Shown here piece after piece: positions 10,833 to 22,630 of a stretch of DNA of 64,000 nucleotides (within the stretch, counting starts at the first letter, position 1; each line of letters begins with the position of its first letter). The notes beneath the pieces are model-generated. The model saw only the letters and a list, made by a program, of their open reading frames with translations. It searched no databases and was not told where the DNA came from. The stretch is from Lyophyllum atratum (lineage: Eukaryota > Basidiomycota > Agaricomycetes > Agaricales > Lyophyllaceae): NCBI GenBank assembly GCA_014905825.1, contig JACGCN010000078.1:54069-118068 (forward strand). Direction: 5' to 3'. The position numbers were made by a program, and so were the translations under genes.

Positions 10833-11093
10833 ATGGGAATACGTGGAGTGGTTGCTGCGCCTTTATGCCATCATGTTTGCAATGAGGCTGTGTTCGAGGA
10901 CCGCAAAGACGACACTACCCTACTTGGGTATTCTCAGGGGTATCGCTATGTACCCCAAGATCCAACCTCGAATGGAGTCGTCTCACTTATGAATCGCGTG
11001 AAAGAATAGAAAACATGAAAGTACGACCCTAGAATGCAGAGCCCGGTAGTACGACTTCCTCCGCCCATCCGCCAATGGGAGATGGCTCGTCAA
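10833..11093. other. short intergenic gap
   Basis: No gene recognised between the F-box gene and the convergent DUF6593-like gene. Confidence 0.4.
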
Positions 11094-11840
11094 TCAAGCA
11101 AGGATCTCTTCAATCACATCCAAGCCATCCTCCTGAAGTGCGTGGTCCCGAAATGTCAGAAGAGATGCCCGATCGATGACATACAGCTAACATACCTCGT
11201 CCTCCTTTCGTCTTGTCTCTGAATACAGCATTACCAGGATTAAAAACACGATGTCTTGGGCTGGAACGTCCGGCGCGAATGTGATGGAAGCCGGCTCTGT
11301 GGGACTGAAGAGGTGCGACTTTCGAAGAGTAAACGTTACACTCGCTGCGTACGATGAAGAACTTGACCTCGCCTGTAAACGGAGCAGTTAGTTCCTCAGC
11401 GTGTCTAGGAAAGAAAATGTCGCACAGTCCAATGCTTGTCATGTCTCTTCAGGCTATATCGCTGACCAGACCATCGCCATTCCCATGTGCTTCGAACAAA
11501 CCAGAAGGTAAGTCGAGACAGGCGGGTACCCAGATGACCTCACTGACCTGCTGAGGAAGCCTTTCGGACGATTCTTTAGCTCAGACCATTTTGGCACCCC
11601 ATCAATTTCGAAGCTGTCCTTGCTCCAGAGTATCGCACCAGAGAGCACAGGATAGGACCCCCTTTGCGGCGTAGGTGAGAGTGTTGTAGCCTTTGGACCA
11701 AGGAACCCGGCCTTGGTGGTGATTATATAGGGCATGGAAGGATACGAGGGGATGAGAGAGCTGTTAAGAATGTCCTTGTCACCGAATGTATATGCGGTCA
11801 TATCCTGGTATGACGTTCGGTTCTTGATGAAATGGCTCAA
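11094..11840 (-). CDS. DUF6593-like small protein, copy 2 (four exons, 190 aa)
   Basis: Exons on the minus strand are 11548-11840, 11426-11489 (64 nt), 11196-11372 (177 nt) and 11094-11132; introns are 53-63 nt and all junctions keep frame. The sequence includes YTFGDKDILNSSLIPSY, KAGFLGPKATTLSP and GAILWSKDSFEIDG. The middle exon is TWEWRWSGQRYSLKRHDKHW. The third exon is ITFAPDVPAQDIVFLILVML followed by YSETRRKEDE, and the terminal exon is EDGLDVIEEILA. The start could be the Met at 11840 or the one 13 codons later. No signal peptide is seen. It is the best preserved reference copy for the family in this window, and shares splice phases with copies 1, 3 and 4. Function unknown. Confidence 0.75.
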
Positions 11841-12321
11841 TTCGACTGGCTTATATACTGATGCGGAACGCCTACTCGCTGTAAGCGATACGATGAAGGA
11901 TCATTGCTTGGATTAGTGTTTCACCTGTTCATAATGAAAGATAACCATCTGGGATCACGGAACGCAGACAAATATTGACCGACACAGCCTAGAGTATAGC
12001 ACCTCGAGTCCATTTACAGCCTCGGATCTAATAGGTTTCTTGGAGAGCACAGGTAAGAGTGTCCCGCAAGTGGTCCGGTCACCCAGATGGGCGTACTAAA
12101 CTGCTTGAAACCTTCTTGAATACTTAGACTATAGAAAAGCTCTTTTCATTTGCGGCAACGCGATAGCCTCCGGCCTCTTTGTCTTAAGAAACTTGATCCT
12201 GCATCTCGAGAACTAGAAAAGTTTCGACGCTTTCCGATATATTAAGTATGCGTGATATAACGAGCAATCTTGGAGCATCACCGGGAGGTTTTTAAGGAAG
12301 CAACGACACGAACCTCATCAA
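11841..12321. other. intergenic, nothing recognised
   Basis: Region between the divergent-start side of DUF6593-like copy 2 and the 3' end of the J-protein gene; no coding exons supported. Confidence 0.45.
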
Positions 12322-13716
12322 CTATTCTTTTTCTTCCTATTCCTCCTCTTCTTCCGCTCGTTTCTACCGGGATTGCGGGTATTGGGCACCGTCTCAGGAA
12401 CGTCTCTCTGGGCCTTCTCGCGGACCCGGGCTAAGTGAATCAAGTATCGAGGATCAACCTCCAAGATCGATTTCACAAGCGTCTACGAGGGTTCAGAATG
12501 TTATATCCAATGGACTTTCGGAAGCTGACCTGAATAATCCGGTTATAACATTGACGAGCATCGTTTCGAATCAACTTATTTCTATTTCGTATATGCCTGG
12601 CTGGCGTTGGGTGAATCGAAAGAACCGATTTAGATCAAGACTCACCACGGTACGGTTGGATCGTTGTCTGGTGCCACCCATTCGAATGTTTTCGATGTAT
12701 GAAAACTAGACCAGAAGTCGTAGAAATTTCGTGATTCGCTTGCGCCTTGGAAATGTCCAGCGAATTGAGGGTCCCAGTCCCAATCCTTGCGAGACCACAC
12801 GTAATGGGCACAACCAAACCTGGGAAAGGTATCTCGGGATCCCCATCCGCGCTCGTCCAGCGCTAGGCACTGGAAGAAATTGTCAAATTTAGCGAACAGC
12901 CCCTGTAGATCAATTCATGAGCAGATCGGCACGAGAAAAAAGGAGGAAGACGCTGACGCGCTCATCATGGTCGCTTCTCATATCGAATCCTTTGTCTCGC
13001 GGAAGAGATTTGATGAAATTGACAATATCCTGTATCGAGATACCAGGCTCGTTCGACAGGCCTCGAGCACGGGTTTCCGCTAGATACTCCTCGTAGACGA
13101 AGTGAGCGAGAGGCGACGACCAGCTGGTCAACCATTTTAGTATGTGATAAAGGATCGTGAAAAAGGCGTGCAGCCATTCGAGCCAGCCGTTCTTCTGTGG
13201 ATTCGACCGACTGTTGCTGGCGAAGGAGTCTTTGTCTTGCGAAAATGAAGGAGTATGATTGTTAGCGTGCGCTGGCTGGGAACGGGAGTAGTCATAGGCT
13301 GCGCGCTTCTGTACAATAGTCAGCCTTATAAAAGGTCAAAGGTGGGAAATCATGAAAGGCAACACTACCTGATCGTCCATCAGGGTCTATTTTTCCAGCC
13401 CAAGTGCTCAGTTTCATCGATGGGTTCATCTATCAGTACAATGACTTACCTGGTACGCTTCCAATACCCGAGTAAAGCGTTTTGTTGCTCCAACATCGTT
13501 CAAGTTCTTGTCGGGGTGGTGCTCGCGACTTTTCTTGTAGTAGGCTTTCTGGAAGAGAATTAATCGCGTACTTCTCATGGCGAAAAGACCCACTTTGATT
13601 TGATCTTCCGTCGCGCCTTCATGGACCTCAAGGACCTCGTAGAGATCCAAGTGATCAAAATCGCGCTCCCTTGGATCAGAATCGCGCTGAGACTGCACGC
13701 TTGGGACGGCACCCAT
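12322..13716 (-). CDS. J-domain (Hsp40) protein of the JJJ1/DNAJC21 type, short form
   Basis: The first exon, 13594-13716, starts MGAVPSVQSQRD and contains DLYEVLEVHEGATEDQIK. After a 45-nt GTGGGT intron the J-domain continues with KAYYKKSREHHPDKNL and RFTRVLEAYQ, including the HPD triad that stimulates Hsp70 ATPase. Downstream exons give GISIQDIVNFIKSLPRDKGF and GLFAKFDNFFQCLALDE, then SRNFYDFWSSFHTSKTFEW. Next come RNRNKLIRNDARQCYNRIIQ and TLVKSILEVDPRYLIHLARV. The FYxFW...F.T.K.F.W block and the R..aR..yN..v..Lv....DPR block are hallmarks of JJJ1-like ribosome-biogenesis J-proteins. The protein ends in a lysine-rich tail (NERKKRRNRKKKNS). No C2H2 zinc fingers are present, unlike canonical JJJ1. 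Possibly nuclear or cytosolic. Confidence 0.8.
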
Positions 13717-14129
13717 GCACTAGGCTCTTCCTGGCTATACGATGTAGAGGTGGATGGTCGAAAGACTTTTTAGCGAAGGGCCTTCCATCGGGCGGCTGTT
13801 GTGAGTCGTGATCAGCATGAGGCAAGAAAGAACCCCCTTTTCCCACAGTCCTGGCTTCTCGAGGTAAACAAGAGTAACCAATGACAGTGACGTTGGCTCT
13901 CATTCAAGTTACGTTGTTCCGCCAACGACGACAACGATCTTCACGACCAAAGTCCCTTCAAGGCCAATTAGCTCGTAGAGAACTCGACTTGATATAAGAA
14001 GTAAAAATGATGAGTAGACAGTTCTGTTCCAAGTCCACCGCTGACTCAGAAGAGAGAAAGTGAATCCTATTCACAAGGGACCATTCGCGCCCTTCACTAG
14101 AGTCAATTCATGGAAGGATAGGGAGCAGC
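13717..14129. other. intergenic, nothing recognised
   Basis: Upstream of the J-protein gene; no supported exon. Confidence 0.4.
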
Positions 14130-14560
14130 CGACCCGAAAATTCAGTCCAAGTTGCTATACATTGAAGTCTGGGTGTAAGAGTCAGTGCTCAAGAAATTGG
14201 TTTACCGACTCACGAGACGTTAGTACCATACAGAACATAATCGTCGCTGTGAGGCTGCGTTAGAGAACTGACGAGCACGGATTAAGAGCGACCTGCCTGG
14301 TTCGCAAAGAGCTTGGGATTGTTTGAGGTCTAGCGTCAATCACACCAAGGTTGGCTTTGAGATCGAACAAAGTAGTGATGTTCATCAGGAAGAACTTCCA
14401 GGAAGGCGGATCCTTTGCACTGTTAGTCCAGCTGACGTCAATGACCGTGCCAAGGTGTGGGTTGACAGGGGGTCTGATGGTGATTGCAGACGCTAAGGGA
14501 AGGGTCAAGGCGACCAATGCAAGCCAACACCGAGCTACTCTATAGCCGGGTTATATTTTC
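14130..14560 (-). pseudogene. Kre9/Knh1-like secreted protein remnant
   Basis: A minus-strand frame reads LVALTLPLASA (end of a signal peptide), then ITIRPPVNPHLGTVIDVSWT, KDPPSWKFFLMNITTLFDLK and RPQTIPSSLRT. After a possible GC-AG intron it reads DDYVLYGTNVS. The order I-x-P...G....V.W.......W...L.N......IP..L....DYVLYGTNVS fits the Kre9/Knh1-type N-terminal domain of fungal Ser/Thr-rich GPI proteins, which act in cell-wall beta-1,6-glucan (family knowledge). No ATG is found in frame before an upstream stop. The sequence after the last intron runs into a stop or frame change, and the Ser/Thr-rich region and GPI signal are not seen. Probably a truncated copy, or a short secreted variant with an unseen first exon. 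Confidence 0.5.
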
Positions 14561-15524
14561 GCTCCCTGACCTTGTATATGACATGATCTTTGCACGAGAA
14601 GGAAAATACGTTCCATTTGCAACCTTCTCTTATGCGATTCCGGGATGTTTGCGCCGTAGAACGACCTCGGACTGATAATATCAGCGAAGAATCGCGGACA
14701 TCGTGGAGCGCGTGCCATAGGATGCCGGCGAAGAAGGGACTTGAGTGGACAACACCTTGTATCAATTTGAGGTGAAAAAGCGCGAGAACTGTACGGGTAT
14801 TCCTGAATCATGGGCGTCGAACGGCGACGGTATCGAACTGCGCTTTACGAACACATAAGTCAGCGCTCAAAGGATCTATTCGAGTAAGGCGAAGGCAGTC
14901 GTCACCTGGGCCGTTGAATATTCTGGTATTACGTGCTCTGTCCACGCTCAAGTCCTCTCAGCGGCATGTCTGGGCAAGAAGCAGGCAAGAGGACGGGCGC
15001 TGGATGGGGGCCGTTCTTGGGTCTCATGTTTGACATCGTCTTCGTGGCAGAGCCCGTGCCTCTAGTATGGTCCATAGTGGCTTCGCAGCAGGCCGAGTAT
15101 GCTATCGATTTAAGTGGCCGATTTCCGGGATAAGAGGCTCCGATGATGGCCATTTCTTCAGTCCCGTCCATATGACTAGAATGAGATTTGTCTGATCAGG
15201 GGAGGAAACGAATACCGCAGAATGTCGAAAGAGGCGCTCGGGAATTCACAAGGTGTGTTCAAGCGCGACTTCCAATCCAGGATTCTGAGCTGATCATAAA
15301 TGAGCACCGCATGCACCTCCAGGCGTTGACGGGGGCGATTCAAACATGGCCTCAAGTTGACTGCCCCATAGTCGCCAACGAGCACGAATACAAATGATAA
15401 GTTGTACCATACCTATGCAGAAGTCATCATTACTATCGATAAAAATGTGTGCAGTCAACATAAGACATACAGCGGGTACGATCATATGGTTGACCGGTAT
15501 CTTCAGGCTTCATCTAGCATACCC
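14561..15524. other. intergenic, nothing certain
   Basis: Several small overlapping frames but no recognisable domain or consistent exon chain on either strand. Confidence 0.4.
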
Positions 15525-15980
15525 CTACGCCATCGATCTCTGTATAGTGCCCAACAGATCCTCCCACTGCGCATCAACAATCTTCTTCGCCTTCTCATCC
15601 ACAACCCCAACTTCCGCAAGCTCATCCCTCACACCCATCTTCTTCAGCAAATCGCTCACTTCCTTAGCCAGCTTCTCGTCCGTGGTCTTCCACGTCCAAG
15701 GCGCAACCTTCCGCTGCTCCTCATCGCTTCCCATACCAGAAATAAAAGCTCTAAGCAGACAGTGCGCAACGACCCCATTGTATTCATGTGCGTTGAGTTT
15801 GGATAAGTCCACGGGGCCTTCACAATGTGAATCGAGAGACGCGGGGTTGACGAGCATGATCAGATCTGCTTCGGGAGAGACGGGGACGTGTCGGACTGTG
15901 AAGACCCAGTCATTAGGGGCCTTGTCTGGTGTTTGAGCGTGGCGAGGAAGAGAATTGAAGGAATTGACCAGATCCGACAT
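15525..15980 (-). CDS. hypothetical protein (151 aa)
   Basis: Single-exon ORF starting MSDLVNSFNSLPRHAQTPDK. It contains WVFTVRHVPVSPEADLIMLV and then an acidic, helical C-terminal half (EKLAKEVSDLLKKMGVRDEL, KKIVDAQWEDLLGTIQ). Composition and codon use look coding. The family is unknown to me. No signal peptide, membrane segment or metal motif is visible. It is the nearest gene downstream of the adenylate-forming reductase on the same strand, about 150 bp away, which may or may not matter. Confidence 0.55.
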   Translation of the reverse strand: MSDLVNSFNSLPRHAQTPDKAPNDWVFTVRHVPVSPEADLIMLVNPASLDSHCEGPVDLSKLNAHEYNGVVAHCLLRAFISGMGSDEEQRKVAPWTWKTTDEKLAKEVSDLLKKMGVRDELAEVGVVDEKAKKIVDAQWEDLLGTIQRSMA

Positions 15981-16128
15981 GACGGTCAATGGTCAAAGCG
16001 AAAAACTCTGAATTGATGAAATACATGTGACGAAAATCCATCACGCGTTGTTTACTCCTGTTGACGCGTCCCTCTCTCTCTCGGTCTCAACAACCAGAAA
16101 TCGGCTACTTATCTCCGCAGCTCCTTCT

Positions 16129-19100
16129 TTAGAAGAGTTCAACACGACGCCAATACCTAACCCATCGTTGAGCATCTTCCTTCCCGATAGGAAGCAGGTC
16201 CCTTATGGTCGGGCTGAAACTCTGTGCCTTGGCAGTAGCGAACTTCGTCAGCCCACCACTCTCCACATCCTCGCTGCCAGCTGCACTAATCGCCAGATCA
16301 GCTTTCGCCGTCACGCGGAAAAACTCCAGGAGCTTGATGGCAGGCTACAGTGAACAACCAGCGTCAACGAGATCCCACCCAGAATATAAACAACACAGGG
16401 CTCACAATAGCTTGGATATCAGCGTCGCTCGCGTTCTTCGCGCGCCTCTCGAGCAGGGAAAACCACTCTGGGAACGGCAGGACACGGAGTGGGGCACTTC
16501 CTTCCTCCAGGACCTCCTGGATAGCCTCAATCACCGCATTCCAGCCCACCGGACGGGGATGGACCAAATTAAGCACTACAGGCGGCTGTTCCTCCGCAAA
16601 CGCAACGTCAAGGATCGCCTTCGACACAGCGTGCATGGGGAGCCACGACACCAGCTAAACCAGCCCGATCAACAAAAGAGCAATACATCATAAGAAGTCC
16701 AAAACACCCACCCCAGTCGCCCCCGGCAACGCCCCAAGCGCCAAGCTCGACTTCACCAGGATAGGCAACCAGTCGCTCGTCGCCCACGCCCCATTCGGCA
16801 AGCCCCCACTGATCTGCCCAATGCGGAACGACGTCGCCTGCAACCCGCTTCCCACAACGATCTATCCAAGGGACCCCGTCAACACACCGAAAGACGAAGG
16901 AGAGAACGTGACGTACCCGTTCCGCCACGTACTTCCCCTCTCCATACCCACTCCCCACCGCCACACCCGCGTCCTCCACGACCTCCTCAGGGAACGGGCC
17001 CTTAGCCCGATCCCACGACTGCGCGGAGGCGACGGAAGAGGTGAACAGCAACCGGGTGGAACTGGCGTGGGGCCCTGCACGCGCAAAGTCGATGAGCTTG
17101 CGCGTGCCCCGGATGTTCGACTCGAACGACGGGAGGGAGAGGTTAAAGTCGAGGCGCCACGCGTTATGAATGATCACCGAGACCGAGTTCCGGATCTACG
17201 TACCCCCAACCAGCGGGTTTAGAACCTGAGTACTTCAAGGAGGGACCAACCAAAACGCACCTCATCGTATATCTCCTCCTGCAACCCAAGCCCAGGCAAC
17301 GCCGCATCCCCCTCCACAAACACAAGCCTCTCCGACCCCAAAAGCCCCACAGGCAGCGCCTTATCCACAAACCTTTCCAAATGGCGTTCGAACATCGACG
17401 CTCCCCCCTTCGACGCCCGATTCAACGCGTACACTTTCTCAACTGAGCTGTCCGCCAGCAGCCCCGCGAGGATCTGGGAGCCCAGGTTCCCCGTCGACCC
17501 CGTAAGGAGCACGACCTTCTTCCTACTTGTACCGCTGTCCACGGACGTGGGAGCAGGGGCGTGAGTCAAGTTAAGCCCGGCGCCGTACTTCTCAATCATA
17601 GCCTCGACCTGCGCCTTCCCGTTATTCACGCCCTTGAAGCCCTCGGGGTCGGCAACGAGGCTGGCGAGGAACGTACCGAGTGCATCGAGGGAGGGGTAGG
17701 CGTACACCGTGTTTTGGGTGATGCTCTCGGCGGCTTTGATGGTCGAGTTGTCCTTGCTTCCACGGAGGGCACCGACGAGGCGGCGCCGGAGGATCGTTGC
17801 GCTTAGACTTTGAGGAGGGTGCAGTCAGCAACCCAGAAGGGGTAGAAGAGAAGGTAGGAGGGGCGAACCTGTCGAAACCCTGATCGAACAGATCTCCCGA
17901 AGTCAAGAACGTCTTCCCTGAGTGGATATCCGCCACCTGCTCAATCAACCACGTCTTCACGTCCTCCGCCTCCCACGAAACAGGCGGCACCACGTCCTCC
18001 CCCTTCGCGCTCTGCTCAACCGTCGCATATCTACCTCGCTTCCATCAGCTCCACCTCCCAATCAGAACAAAAAGTCAGACGACGTACAAAGCCTCAATCT
18101 CATCATCATACGCCCTCAACGCCATCTTCCTCATCACCGTCCCCTTACCCGTCCTCGGGAGCGGCTTCTCCCTGTGCGTAACCAGTATCATCTCTTTAAA
18201 GATCCTACTAAACGTCGGTGCGACCTTATTCGCCTCCTCCATCACGGACCACAGCTTGTTCCTGAGATCGGCGAGCTGGGCTTGGTCTGTAATGTCGATG
18301 GCGTGCTCGGCTTTGGGCTCGATGAGGATCCCGGGCTGGTCGTGCTCGCGCCCGAACATCACGGTGCCCATTACGCTGCGTGGGGGTCACTTGAGTGCTG
18401 GAAGGGAAGGAAAGCAGGGAAGGGAGGGACGCACTAGGGACTGCTCATGACGATGTCCTCCATCGGGGCGGGCACGGTCTTCTCGCCCGAGGAGTGGATG
18501 ATGACGTCGTCGATACGACCGACACTGCAACAAAGTCTTAGTGAGTCCTGGCGAAGAAGATGGAGAAGAGAAAAAAGAGCACACCTTCCACAGATAATCC
18601 TTCGTAGGATGCGGCTCCCACAAATCCGACGTCGCATACCCCCTCACATCCTCCAAATTCTCAATCGGAAGCGAATGCGTCTCCGTCGTCTACCCCACCC
18701 AACCACCAAATCAGCTCCAAACCCCATCACGGGACGAAAGAAAGAACGTACCAAGAACTGACATTCATACGTCCCATCACCCTGCGGCACCCACCTCACC
18801 TTCGCGCGCGGGCTAAACTCCATATACGCCCACTCACTCTCGTCCCCAGGACGCGGGATCGCATGCGTGGGGGAGCCAAACTCCGTGCCTCCATACCCCG
18901 GGTTGAGCTTCACCCCAGCCTTGAACATAAAGTCGCCCAGCTTCGGTGCCACCGCCCCGCCCGAATATCCCTAAGTTTCCAATCCAATCCAATCAGCCCT
19001 GACCCTTCCCCCCTTTACATGCAAGAAGAAGAGAAAAGGGCGGGACGCACCACGAACTCAAGCGTCTTAAGCAGCTCCACAGCCCCCGGATCCTGCGCCC

Positions 19101-20137
19101 ACACCTGCAACAGCGCCGGAATCGTAATCATCGCATTCGCCTTCGTCCTCCTCGTATGCTCCAATATATTATCCGGGGTGGGCATCACCGGCGTCCCCTC
19201 CCTCGTCCACACCTGCGGCGGGTACACCCCGACCGAGTTCATCCCGAAGAGCGTGTACAGCACCTGCGTGTATATCCCCAGCGTGTGAAAGGAGGGGAGC
19301 ATCATCCCTGCGATTCGGACGCGGGGCTTGTGGTCCCGGAACTCGATGAGGCACGCTGTGGGCGGAGGGGGGAGAGGAGGGTCAGTGCGATGCAGGGCGG
19401 AGTAGGAACGGGGGGTGGACACACGGAAGGCGGCCCAGTGGGAGATGATGAGGTGCGTTTGGGAGATCGCCTTGGGGAAGCCGGTGCTCCCCGACGAATG
19501 GAGGATCATCGCAGTATCGCTGAGGGGTGGCCGCGTCGCCGGGGGCGGGTAGCGCTCGAACGGGTCCTGCGCCGTCTCACGTCCGAGCTTGGGGTAGATC
19601 TCCGCCAGGGACGGGATTTCTTCGATTTGGAGGGGGAATGCGGGGTCGGAGGAGGCGAGTTCGGCTTGGACGCCGGAGAGGAGGGTGCGGAGGGTGGTTT
19701 GGGTTGTGATGAGGCGGTGGCAGGAGGTTTTCTGGAGGAGGTGGGCGACGGCGGCTGGGGTGTTGCGCGGAGAGATCGGGAAGGGCTGGCGTGGACGTTG
19801 GTACGGGCACGATAGGCACGAGGGATGCGGTACTCACCACTAGACCAGCTGTGATCAATCCCACGGTTATAGCCTGATACATGATGGTATCCGTCAGTGC
19901 GATGAACGCGACGACCTCCCCATCAGGCCCCGCACGGCCAGGCCGGACGTGGTGCGCGACCCGATGGCAAGCGCGCCCGAACTCGAGGTAGGTGATTTCG
20001 GTGACGTCGTCGGTGCCGTCCCTGTTGAAGGCGAAGATGGAGAGGTCGGCGTTGTGGTTCCAGTGGAAGTCGATGGACTCGGGGATGGTGATGGAACCAT
20101 CGACGGGTGGGAGGACTGGGTCTTTCTCTGTGGACAT
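16129..20137 (-). CDS. adenylate-forming reductase (A-T-R; NRPS-like, alpha-aminoadipate-reductase-type)
   Basis: Multi-exon gene starting MSTEKDPVLPPVDGS. The N-terminal adenylation domain has an ITYLEFGRACHRVAHHVRP opening, the phosphate-binding core MILHSSGSTGFPKAISQTH near 19.48 kb, RVDDVIIHSSGEKTVPAPME near 18.5 kb, and the lysine region LPRTGKGTVMRKMAL near 18.13 kb. A carrier domain follows: DLFDQGFDS|LSATILRRRL, where the 4'-phosphopantetheine Ser is completed across an intron near 17.8-17.9 kb. The reductase domain begins VVLLTGSTGNLGSQILAGLL near 17.5 kb, with SDR-type FTSSVASAQ and a YGEGK (YxxxK) catalytic pair. It ends LPIGKEDAQRWVRYWRRVEL. This architecture activates a carboxylic acid, loads it as a thioester and reduces it to the aldehyde or alcohol. 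All three modules look complete. Substrate unknown; class V-VII basidiomycete enzymes make small aryl or alkyl aldehydes. Confidence 0.9.
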
Positions 20138-21188
20138 GGTGTGAAGGATAGCGGGGGAGTGCGCCTGATGACCATTATAAGAGGCAGGTAGGGAATAGGA
20201 TGCCGTTACTCCTTTCAGCCTGTCGTTCTTGGATCGACCCGGGGTTCGGGCTTGCTTCCGTCAGCGGCGATCAGGTGGTCCGGTGTCTCTGTAATCCATG
20301 CGATAGCCGTTAATCCCTCCACTCCTTCCGCCTAGTCTACGCAGCGTAGATGACGTTGGCCAGGGATATGGCCTCGGAAATGAGTTTGAGCATGGTAGGA
20401 GTGCAATTGAGTTGGTACATTCTTTGTGTAGGGACCAACGGGGACCAGGGTATCACAGCACGAAGTAACACGTCGAAACTGTCTCCAAAAGACCCGTGCG
20501 TGTAACGCCTGAGCCGGAAGAAGAAGCCGTCGACATCGGGCCGTCCGTTCGACGTTGGAGGAGGATCATGCACTGGTTGTTATCCCGCAAATTCGCACTT
20601 CGTCAGAGCCGATTAATCAGATGATCAAGTAAGTAGGGTGGTTCCAGGATATCTCAGTATTCACGAGCCTGATGAGAACGGCGAGCATATATGCGACATT
20701 GAAATGGATGAGGGACACGGAGAAGAAGACAAGAAGCCAGTTGTGGAAATATCCGAAACGACGTGGCGGTTACCCAGGCTCTATGACTTTAGGGTTTTTG
20801 ATCAACGCACTAGACCCGTTTGTGATAACTCATTCTACGCGAACAAAGGAACTTGGCGATGCGCAATGGTACTCACTAACACTTACCTTTGCGGCTGGTT
20901 GGCACCGTGTCCAGCTGGCTGCTGCATATTTCGTAATCTACCTCCGAATCCTATACGCGTAGCCGTTTCGTCTACATATCTAGGAAAGCATGTAAGAGAC
21001 AATTCTACCGTTGAGTCCATTTAGCTTTCCATCAGGTGCTAAAATGCGGTGATACGGATGTACAGTGAAATTAAGTGATGCTCTGGTCCAACCGACGAAC
21101 AGTGCGTGAGGTGGGGAAGGGGGGAGATAAAATACGTCCGTCTGAAAAGTAACTTCGTCGTCCTTGATTAATTGGCATAACATCATGA
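20138..21188. other. intergenic, no clear gene
   Basis: Upstream region of the reductase gene, followed by a stretch with overlapping plus-strand frames (20.64-21.02 kb) that carry no recognisable motif. Confidence 0.4.
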
Positions 21189-21921
21189 TCAAACTCCATT
21201 CGTGGCCGATATATTCTAGACGCAAGGAAAAGTCAGCGCCCGGCACCTCGCGCAAAACATACACCATACCGTTGCATCCTGCCTCTTCGCCTCAGAATAT
21301 ATCAACGCCAGAATCACGAACACCTCATCCGCCTCGAGCGCCGTCTTCGCGAGGTGCAGCGTCGGGGGTTCCGGTTTCGTAAAGAGGTGCGGGTGGGATG
21401 GGACCATGAATTGGGCGGAGATGGAGCGTTGGTGGTCTATCGCTGTCACCTACATAACATAGAGGGAATGGGATCGGGTCAATCGATGGAGGGTGGTAGG
21501 AAAGAGGTGGAGAAACAGACCTTCCAGCTTCCCTCCCCGTCGTACCATATATCAAACTCCTTCGACTGCGCGGACCACTTCCAGTAGCGATACCTATGAT
21601 GCGGGACATGTCAAGTTCAATACACCGTCCAAAGCCAAAGCCAAAGCCAAAACCCACGTACTTCTTGAACACCCCCCACTTCATCCTCTTAATCTCCGAC
21701 ACCGTCTTCCTCTGCCCAAATATCCCAAACGCCTTCTCCTTCCACAGTATGAACCCCACGCACGCCGCCTTCCCCAAGGGCGGGTTCTCGTCCCGCAGGA
21801 TCGTGACCTTCCGCCCGCGCAGCCCGAAGGTGGTCTTGAGGGTGTAGACGGTGGAGTGGTCGCGGGTGATGCGGATGGAGGAGTTGAGGATGTTGCCGTT
21901 GTTGTCAAAGTATGCGTCCAT
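21189..21921 (-). CDS. DUF6593-like small protein, copy 3 (four exons, 179 aa)
   Basis: Exons on the minus strand are 21662-21921, 21521-21593, 21270-21449 and 21189-21215; every junction is GT-AG and in phase. The start is MDAYFDNNGNILNSSIRI, followed by VYTLKTTFGLRGRKVTILRD and FILWKEKAFGIFG. The second exon is RYWKWSAQSKEFDIWYDGEG. The third ends in ALEADEVFVILALIYSEAKR. The fourth is only NISATNGV. Intron 1 contains a CCAAAG-type hexamer run on the plus strand. It is the tandem neighbour and closest relative of copy 4 (LRGRK.T.LRDENP in both). Function unknown. Confidence 0.75.
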
Positions 21922-22630
21922 CGCGGAGATCGACCAACCAACTGGGTGCTAAGTTCACTGGCGGGTCTCACGTCAAAGGCACAGGATTAGTCGTTGGAGG
22001 GCGTTCCTTGCGACGGGTGAAGAGAGCGAAGGTGGGTGGGGGTCGTCGTAGGTTATGGGGAGAGGAAAGAGTGTCGAGAGACATAGTGAGAGTCGCGGCT
22101 TATCTGAATCATGGACACCACAGTGCGTCTGGCACAAGTCTAGCAAGGTGTCTTGGGCGTCTAGCATTAGCCGTACAGGTTCAAGACAAACCTGCGTACG
22201 CCCCACGTGGTCGCTCCCCACAACGTGGTTCCTAAATTTGGTGCTGAACGCCGATAAGTCACCGGTGCTTTTTTTAGTCGTGTCGAGAATTCGGTTCCCG
22301 ATCATCTCAGTTGTCGTTCTCGAAATCTAGTACCTTGAGGAGAGGGAGGGAGCTCGCTCTGGACAAAAATATGCGTTCTCTCTGCCTTAACTGGGATCAA
22401 CCTGTCGTGTTTCAAAATGACTTAAAAATGGCTCGTTTGCATGACCTCTTTGCGAGAGGATCAGCTTCGGTGTGCATCTCCAGATATCTCTTTAGCTTCC
22501 CAAAGCGCCTATGTAGTTTCACGCTCACAGTGCTCTTTCAATACCCGCCTCTGCTTTCGGAAAGCGGCCATGATGGTCGAAGCATCCTCCAGCAACCGAC
22601 ATCTACACCACGCGACACCCACAAACCCTA
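21922..22630. other. spacer between tandem DUF6593-like genes
   Basis: No exon recognised; contains the promoter side of copy 3 and the 3' flank of copy 4. Confidence 0.4.

Noticed and set aside
19156..19815. 219-codon plus-strand ORF rich in Gly/Arg/Glu
   Set aside because: Antisense of the adenylation domain of the reductase; a typical GC-rich shadow.
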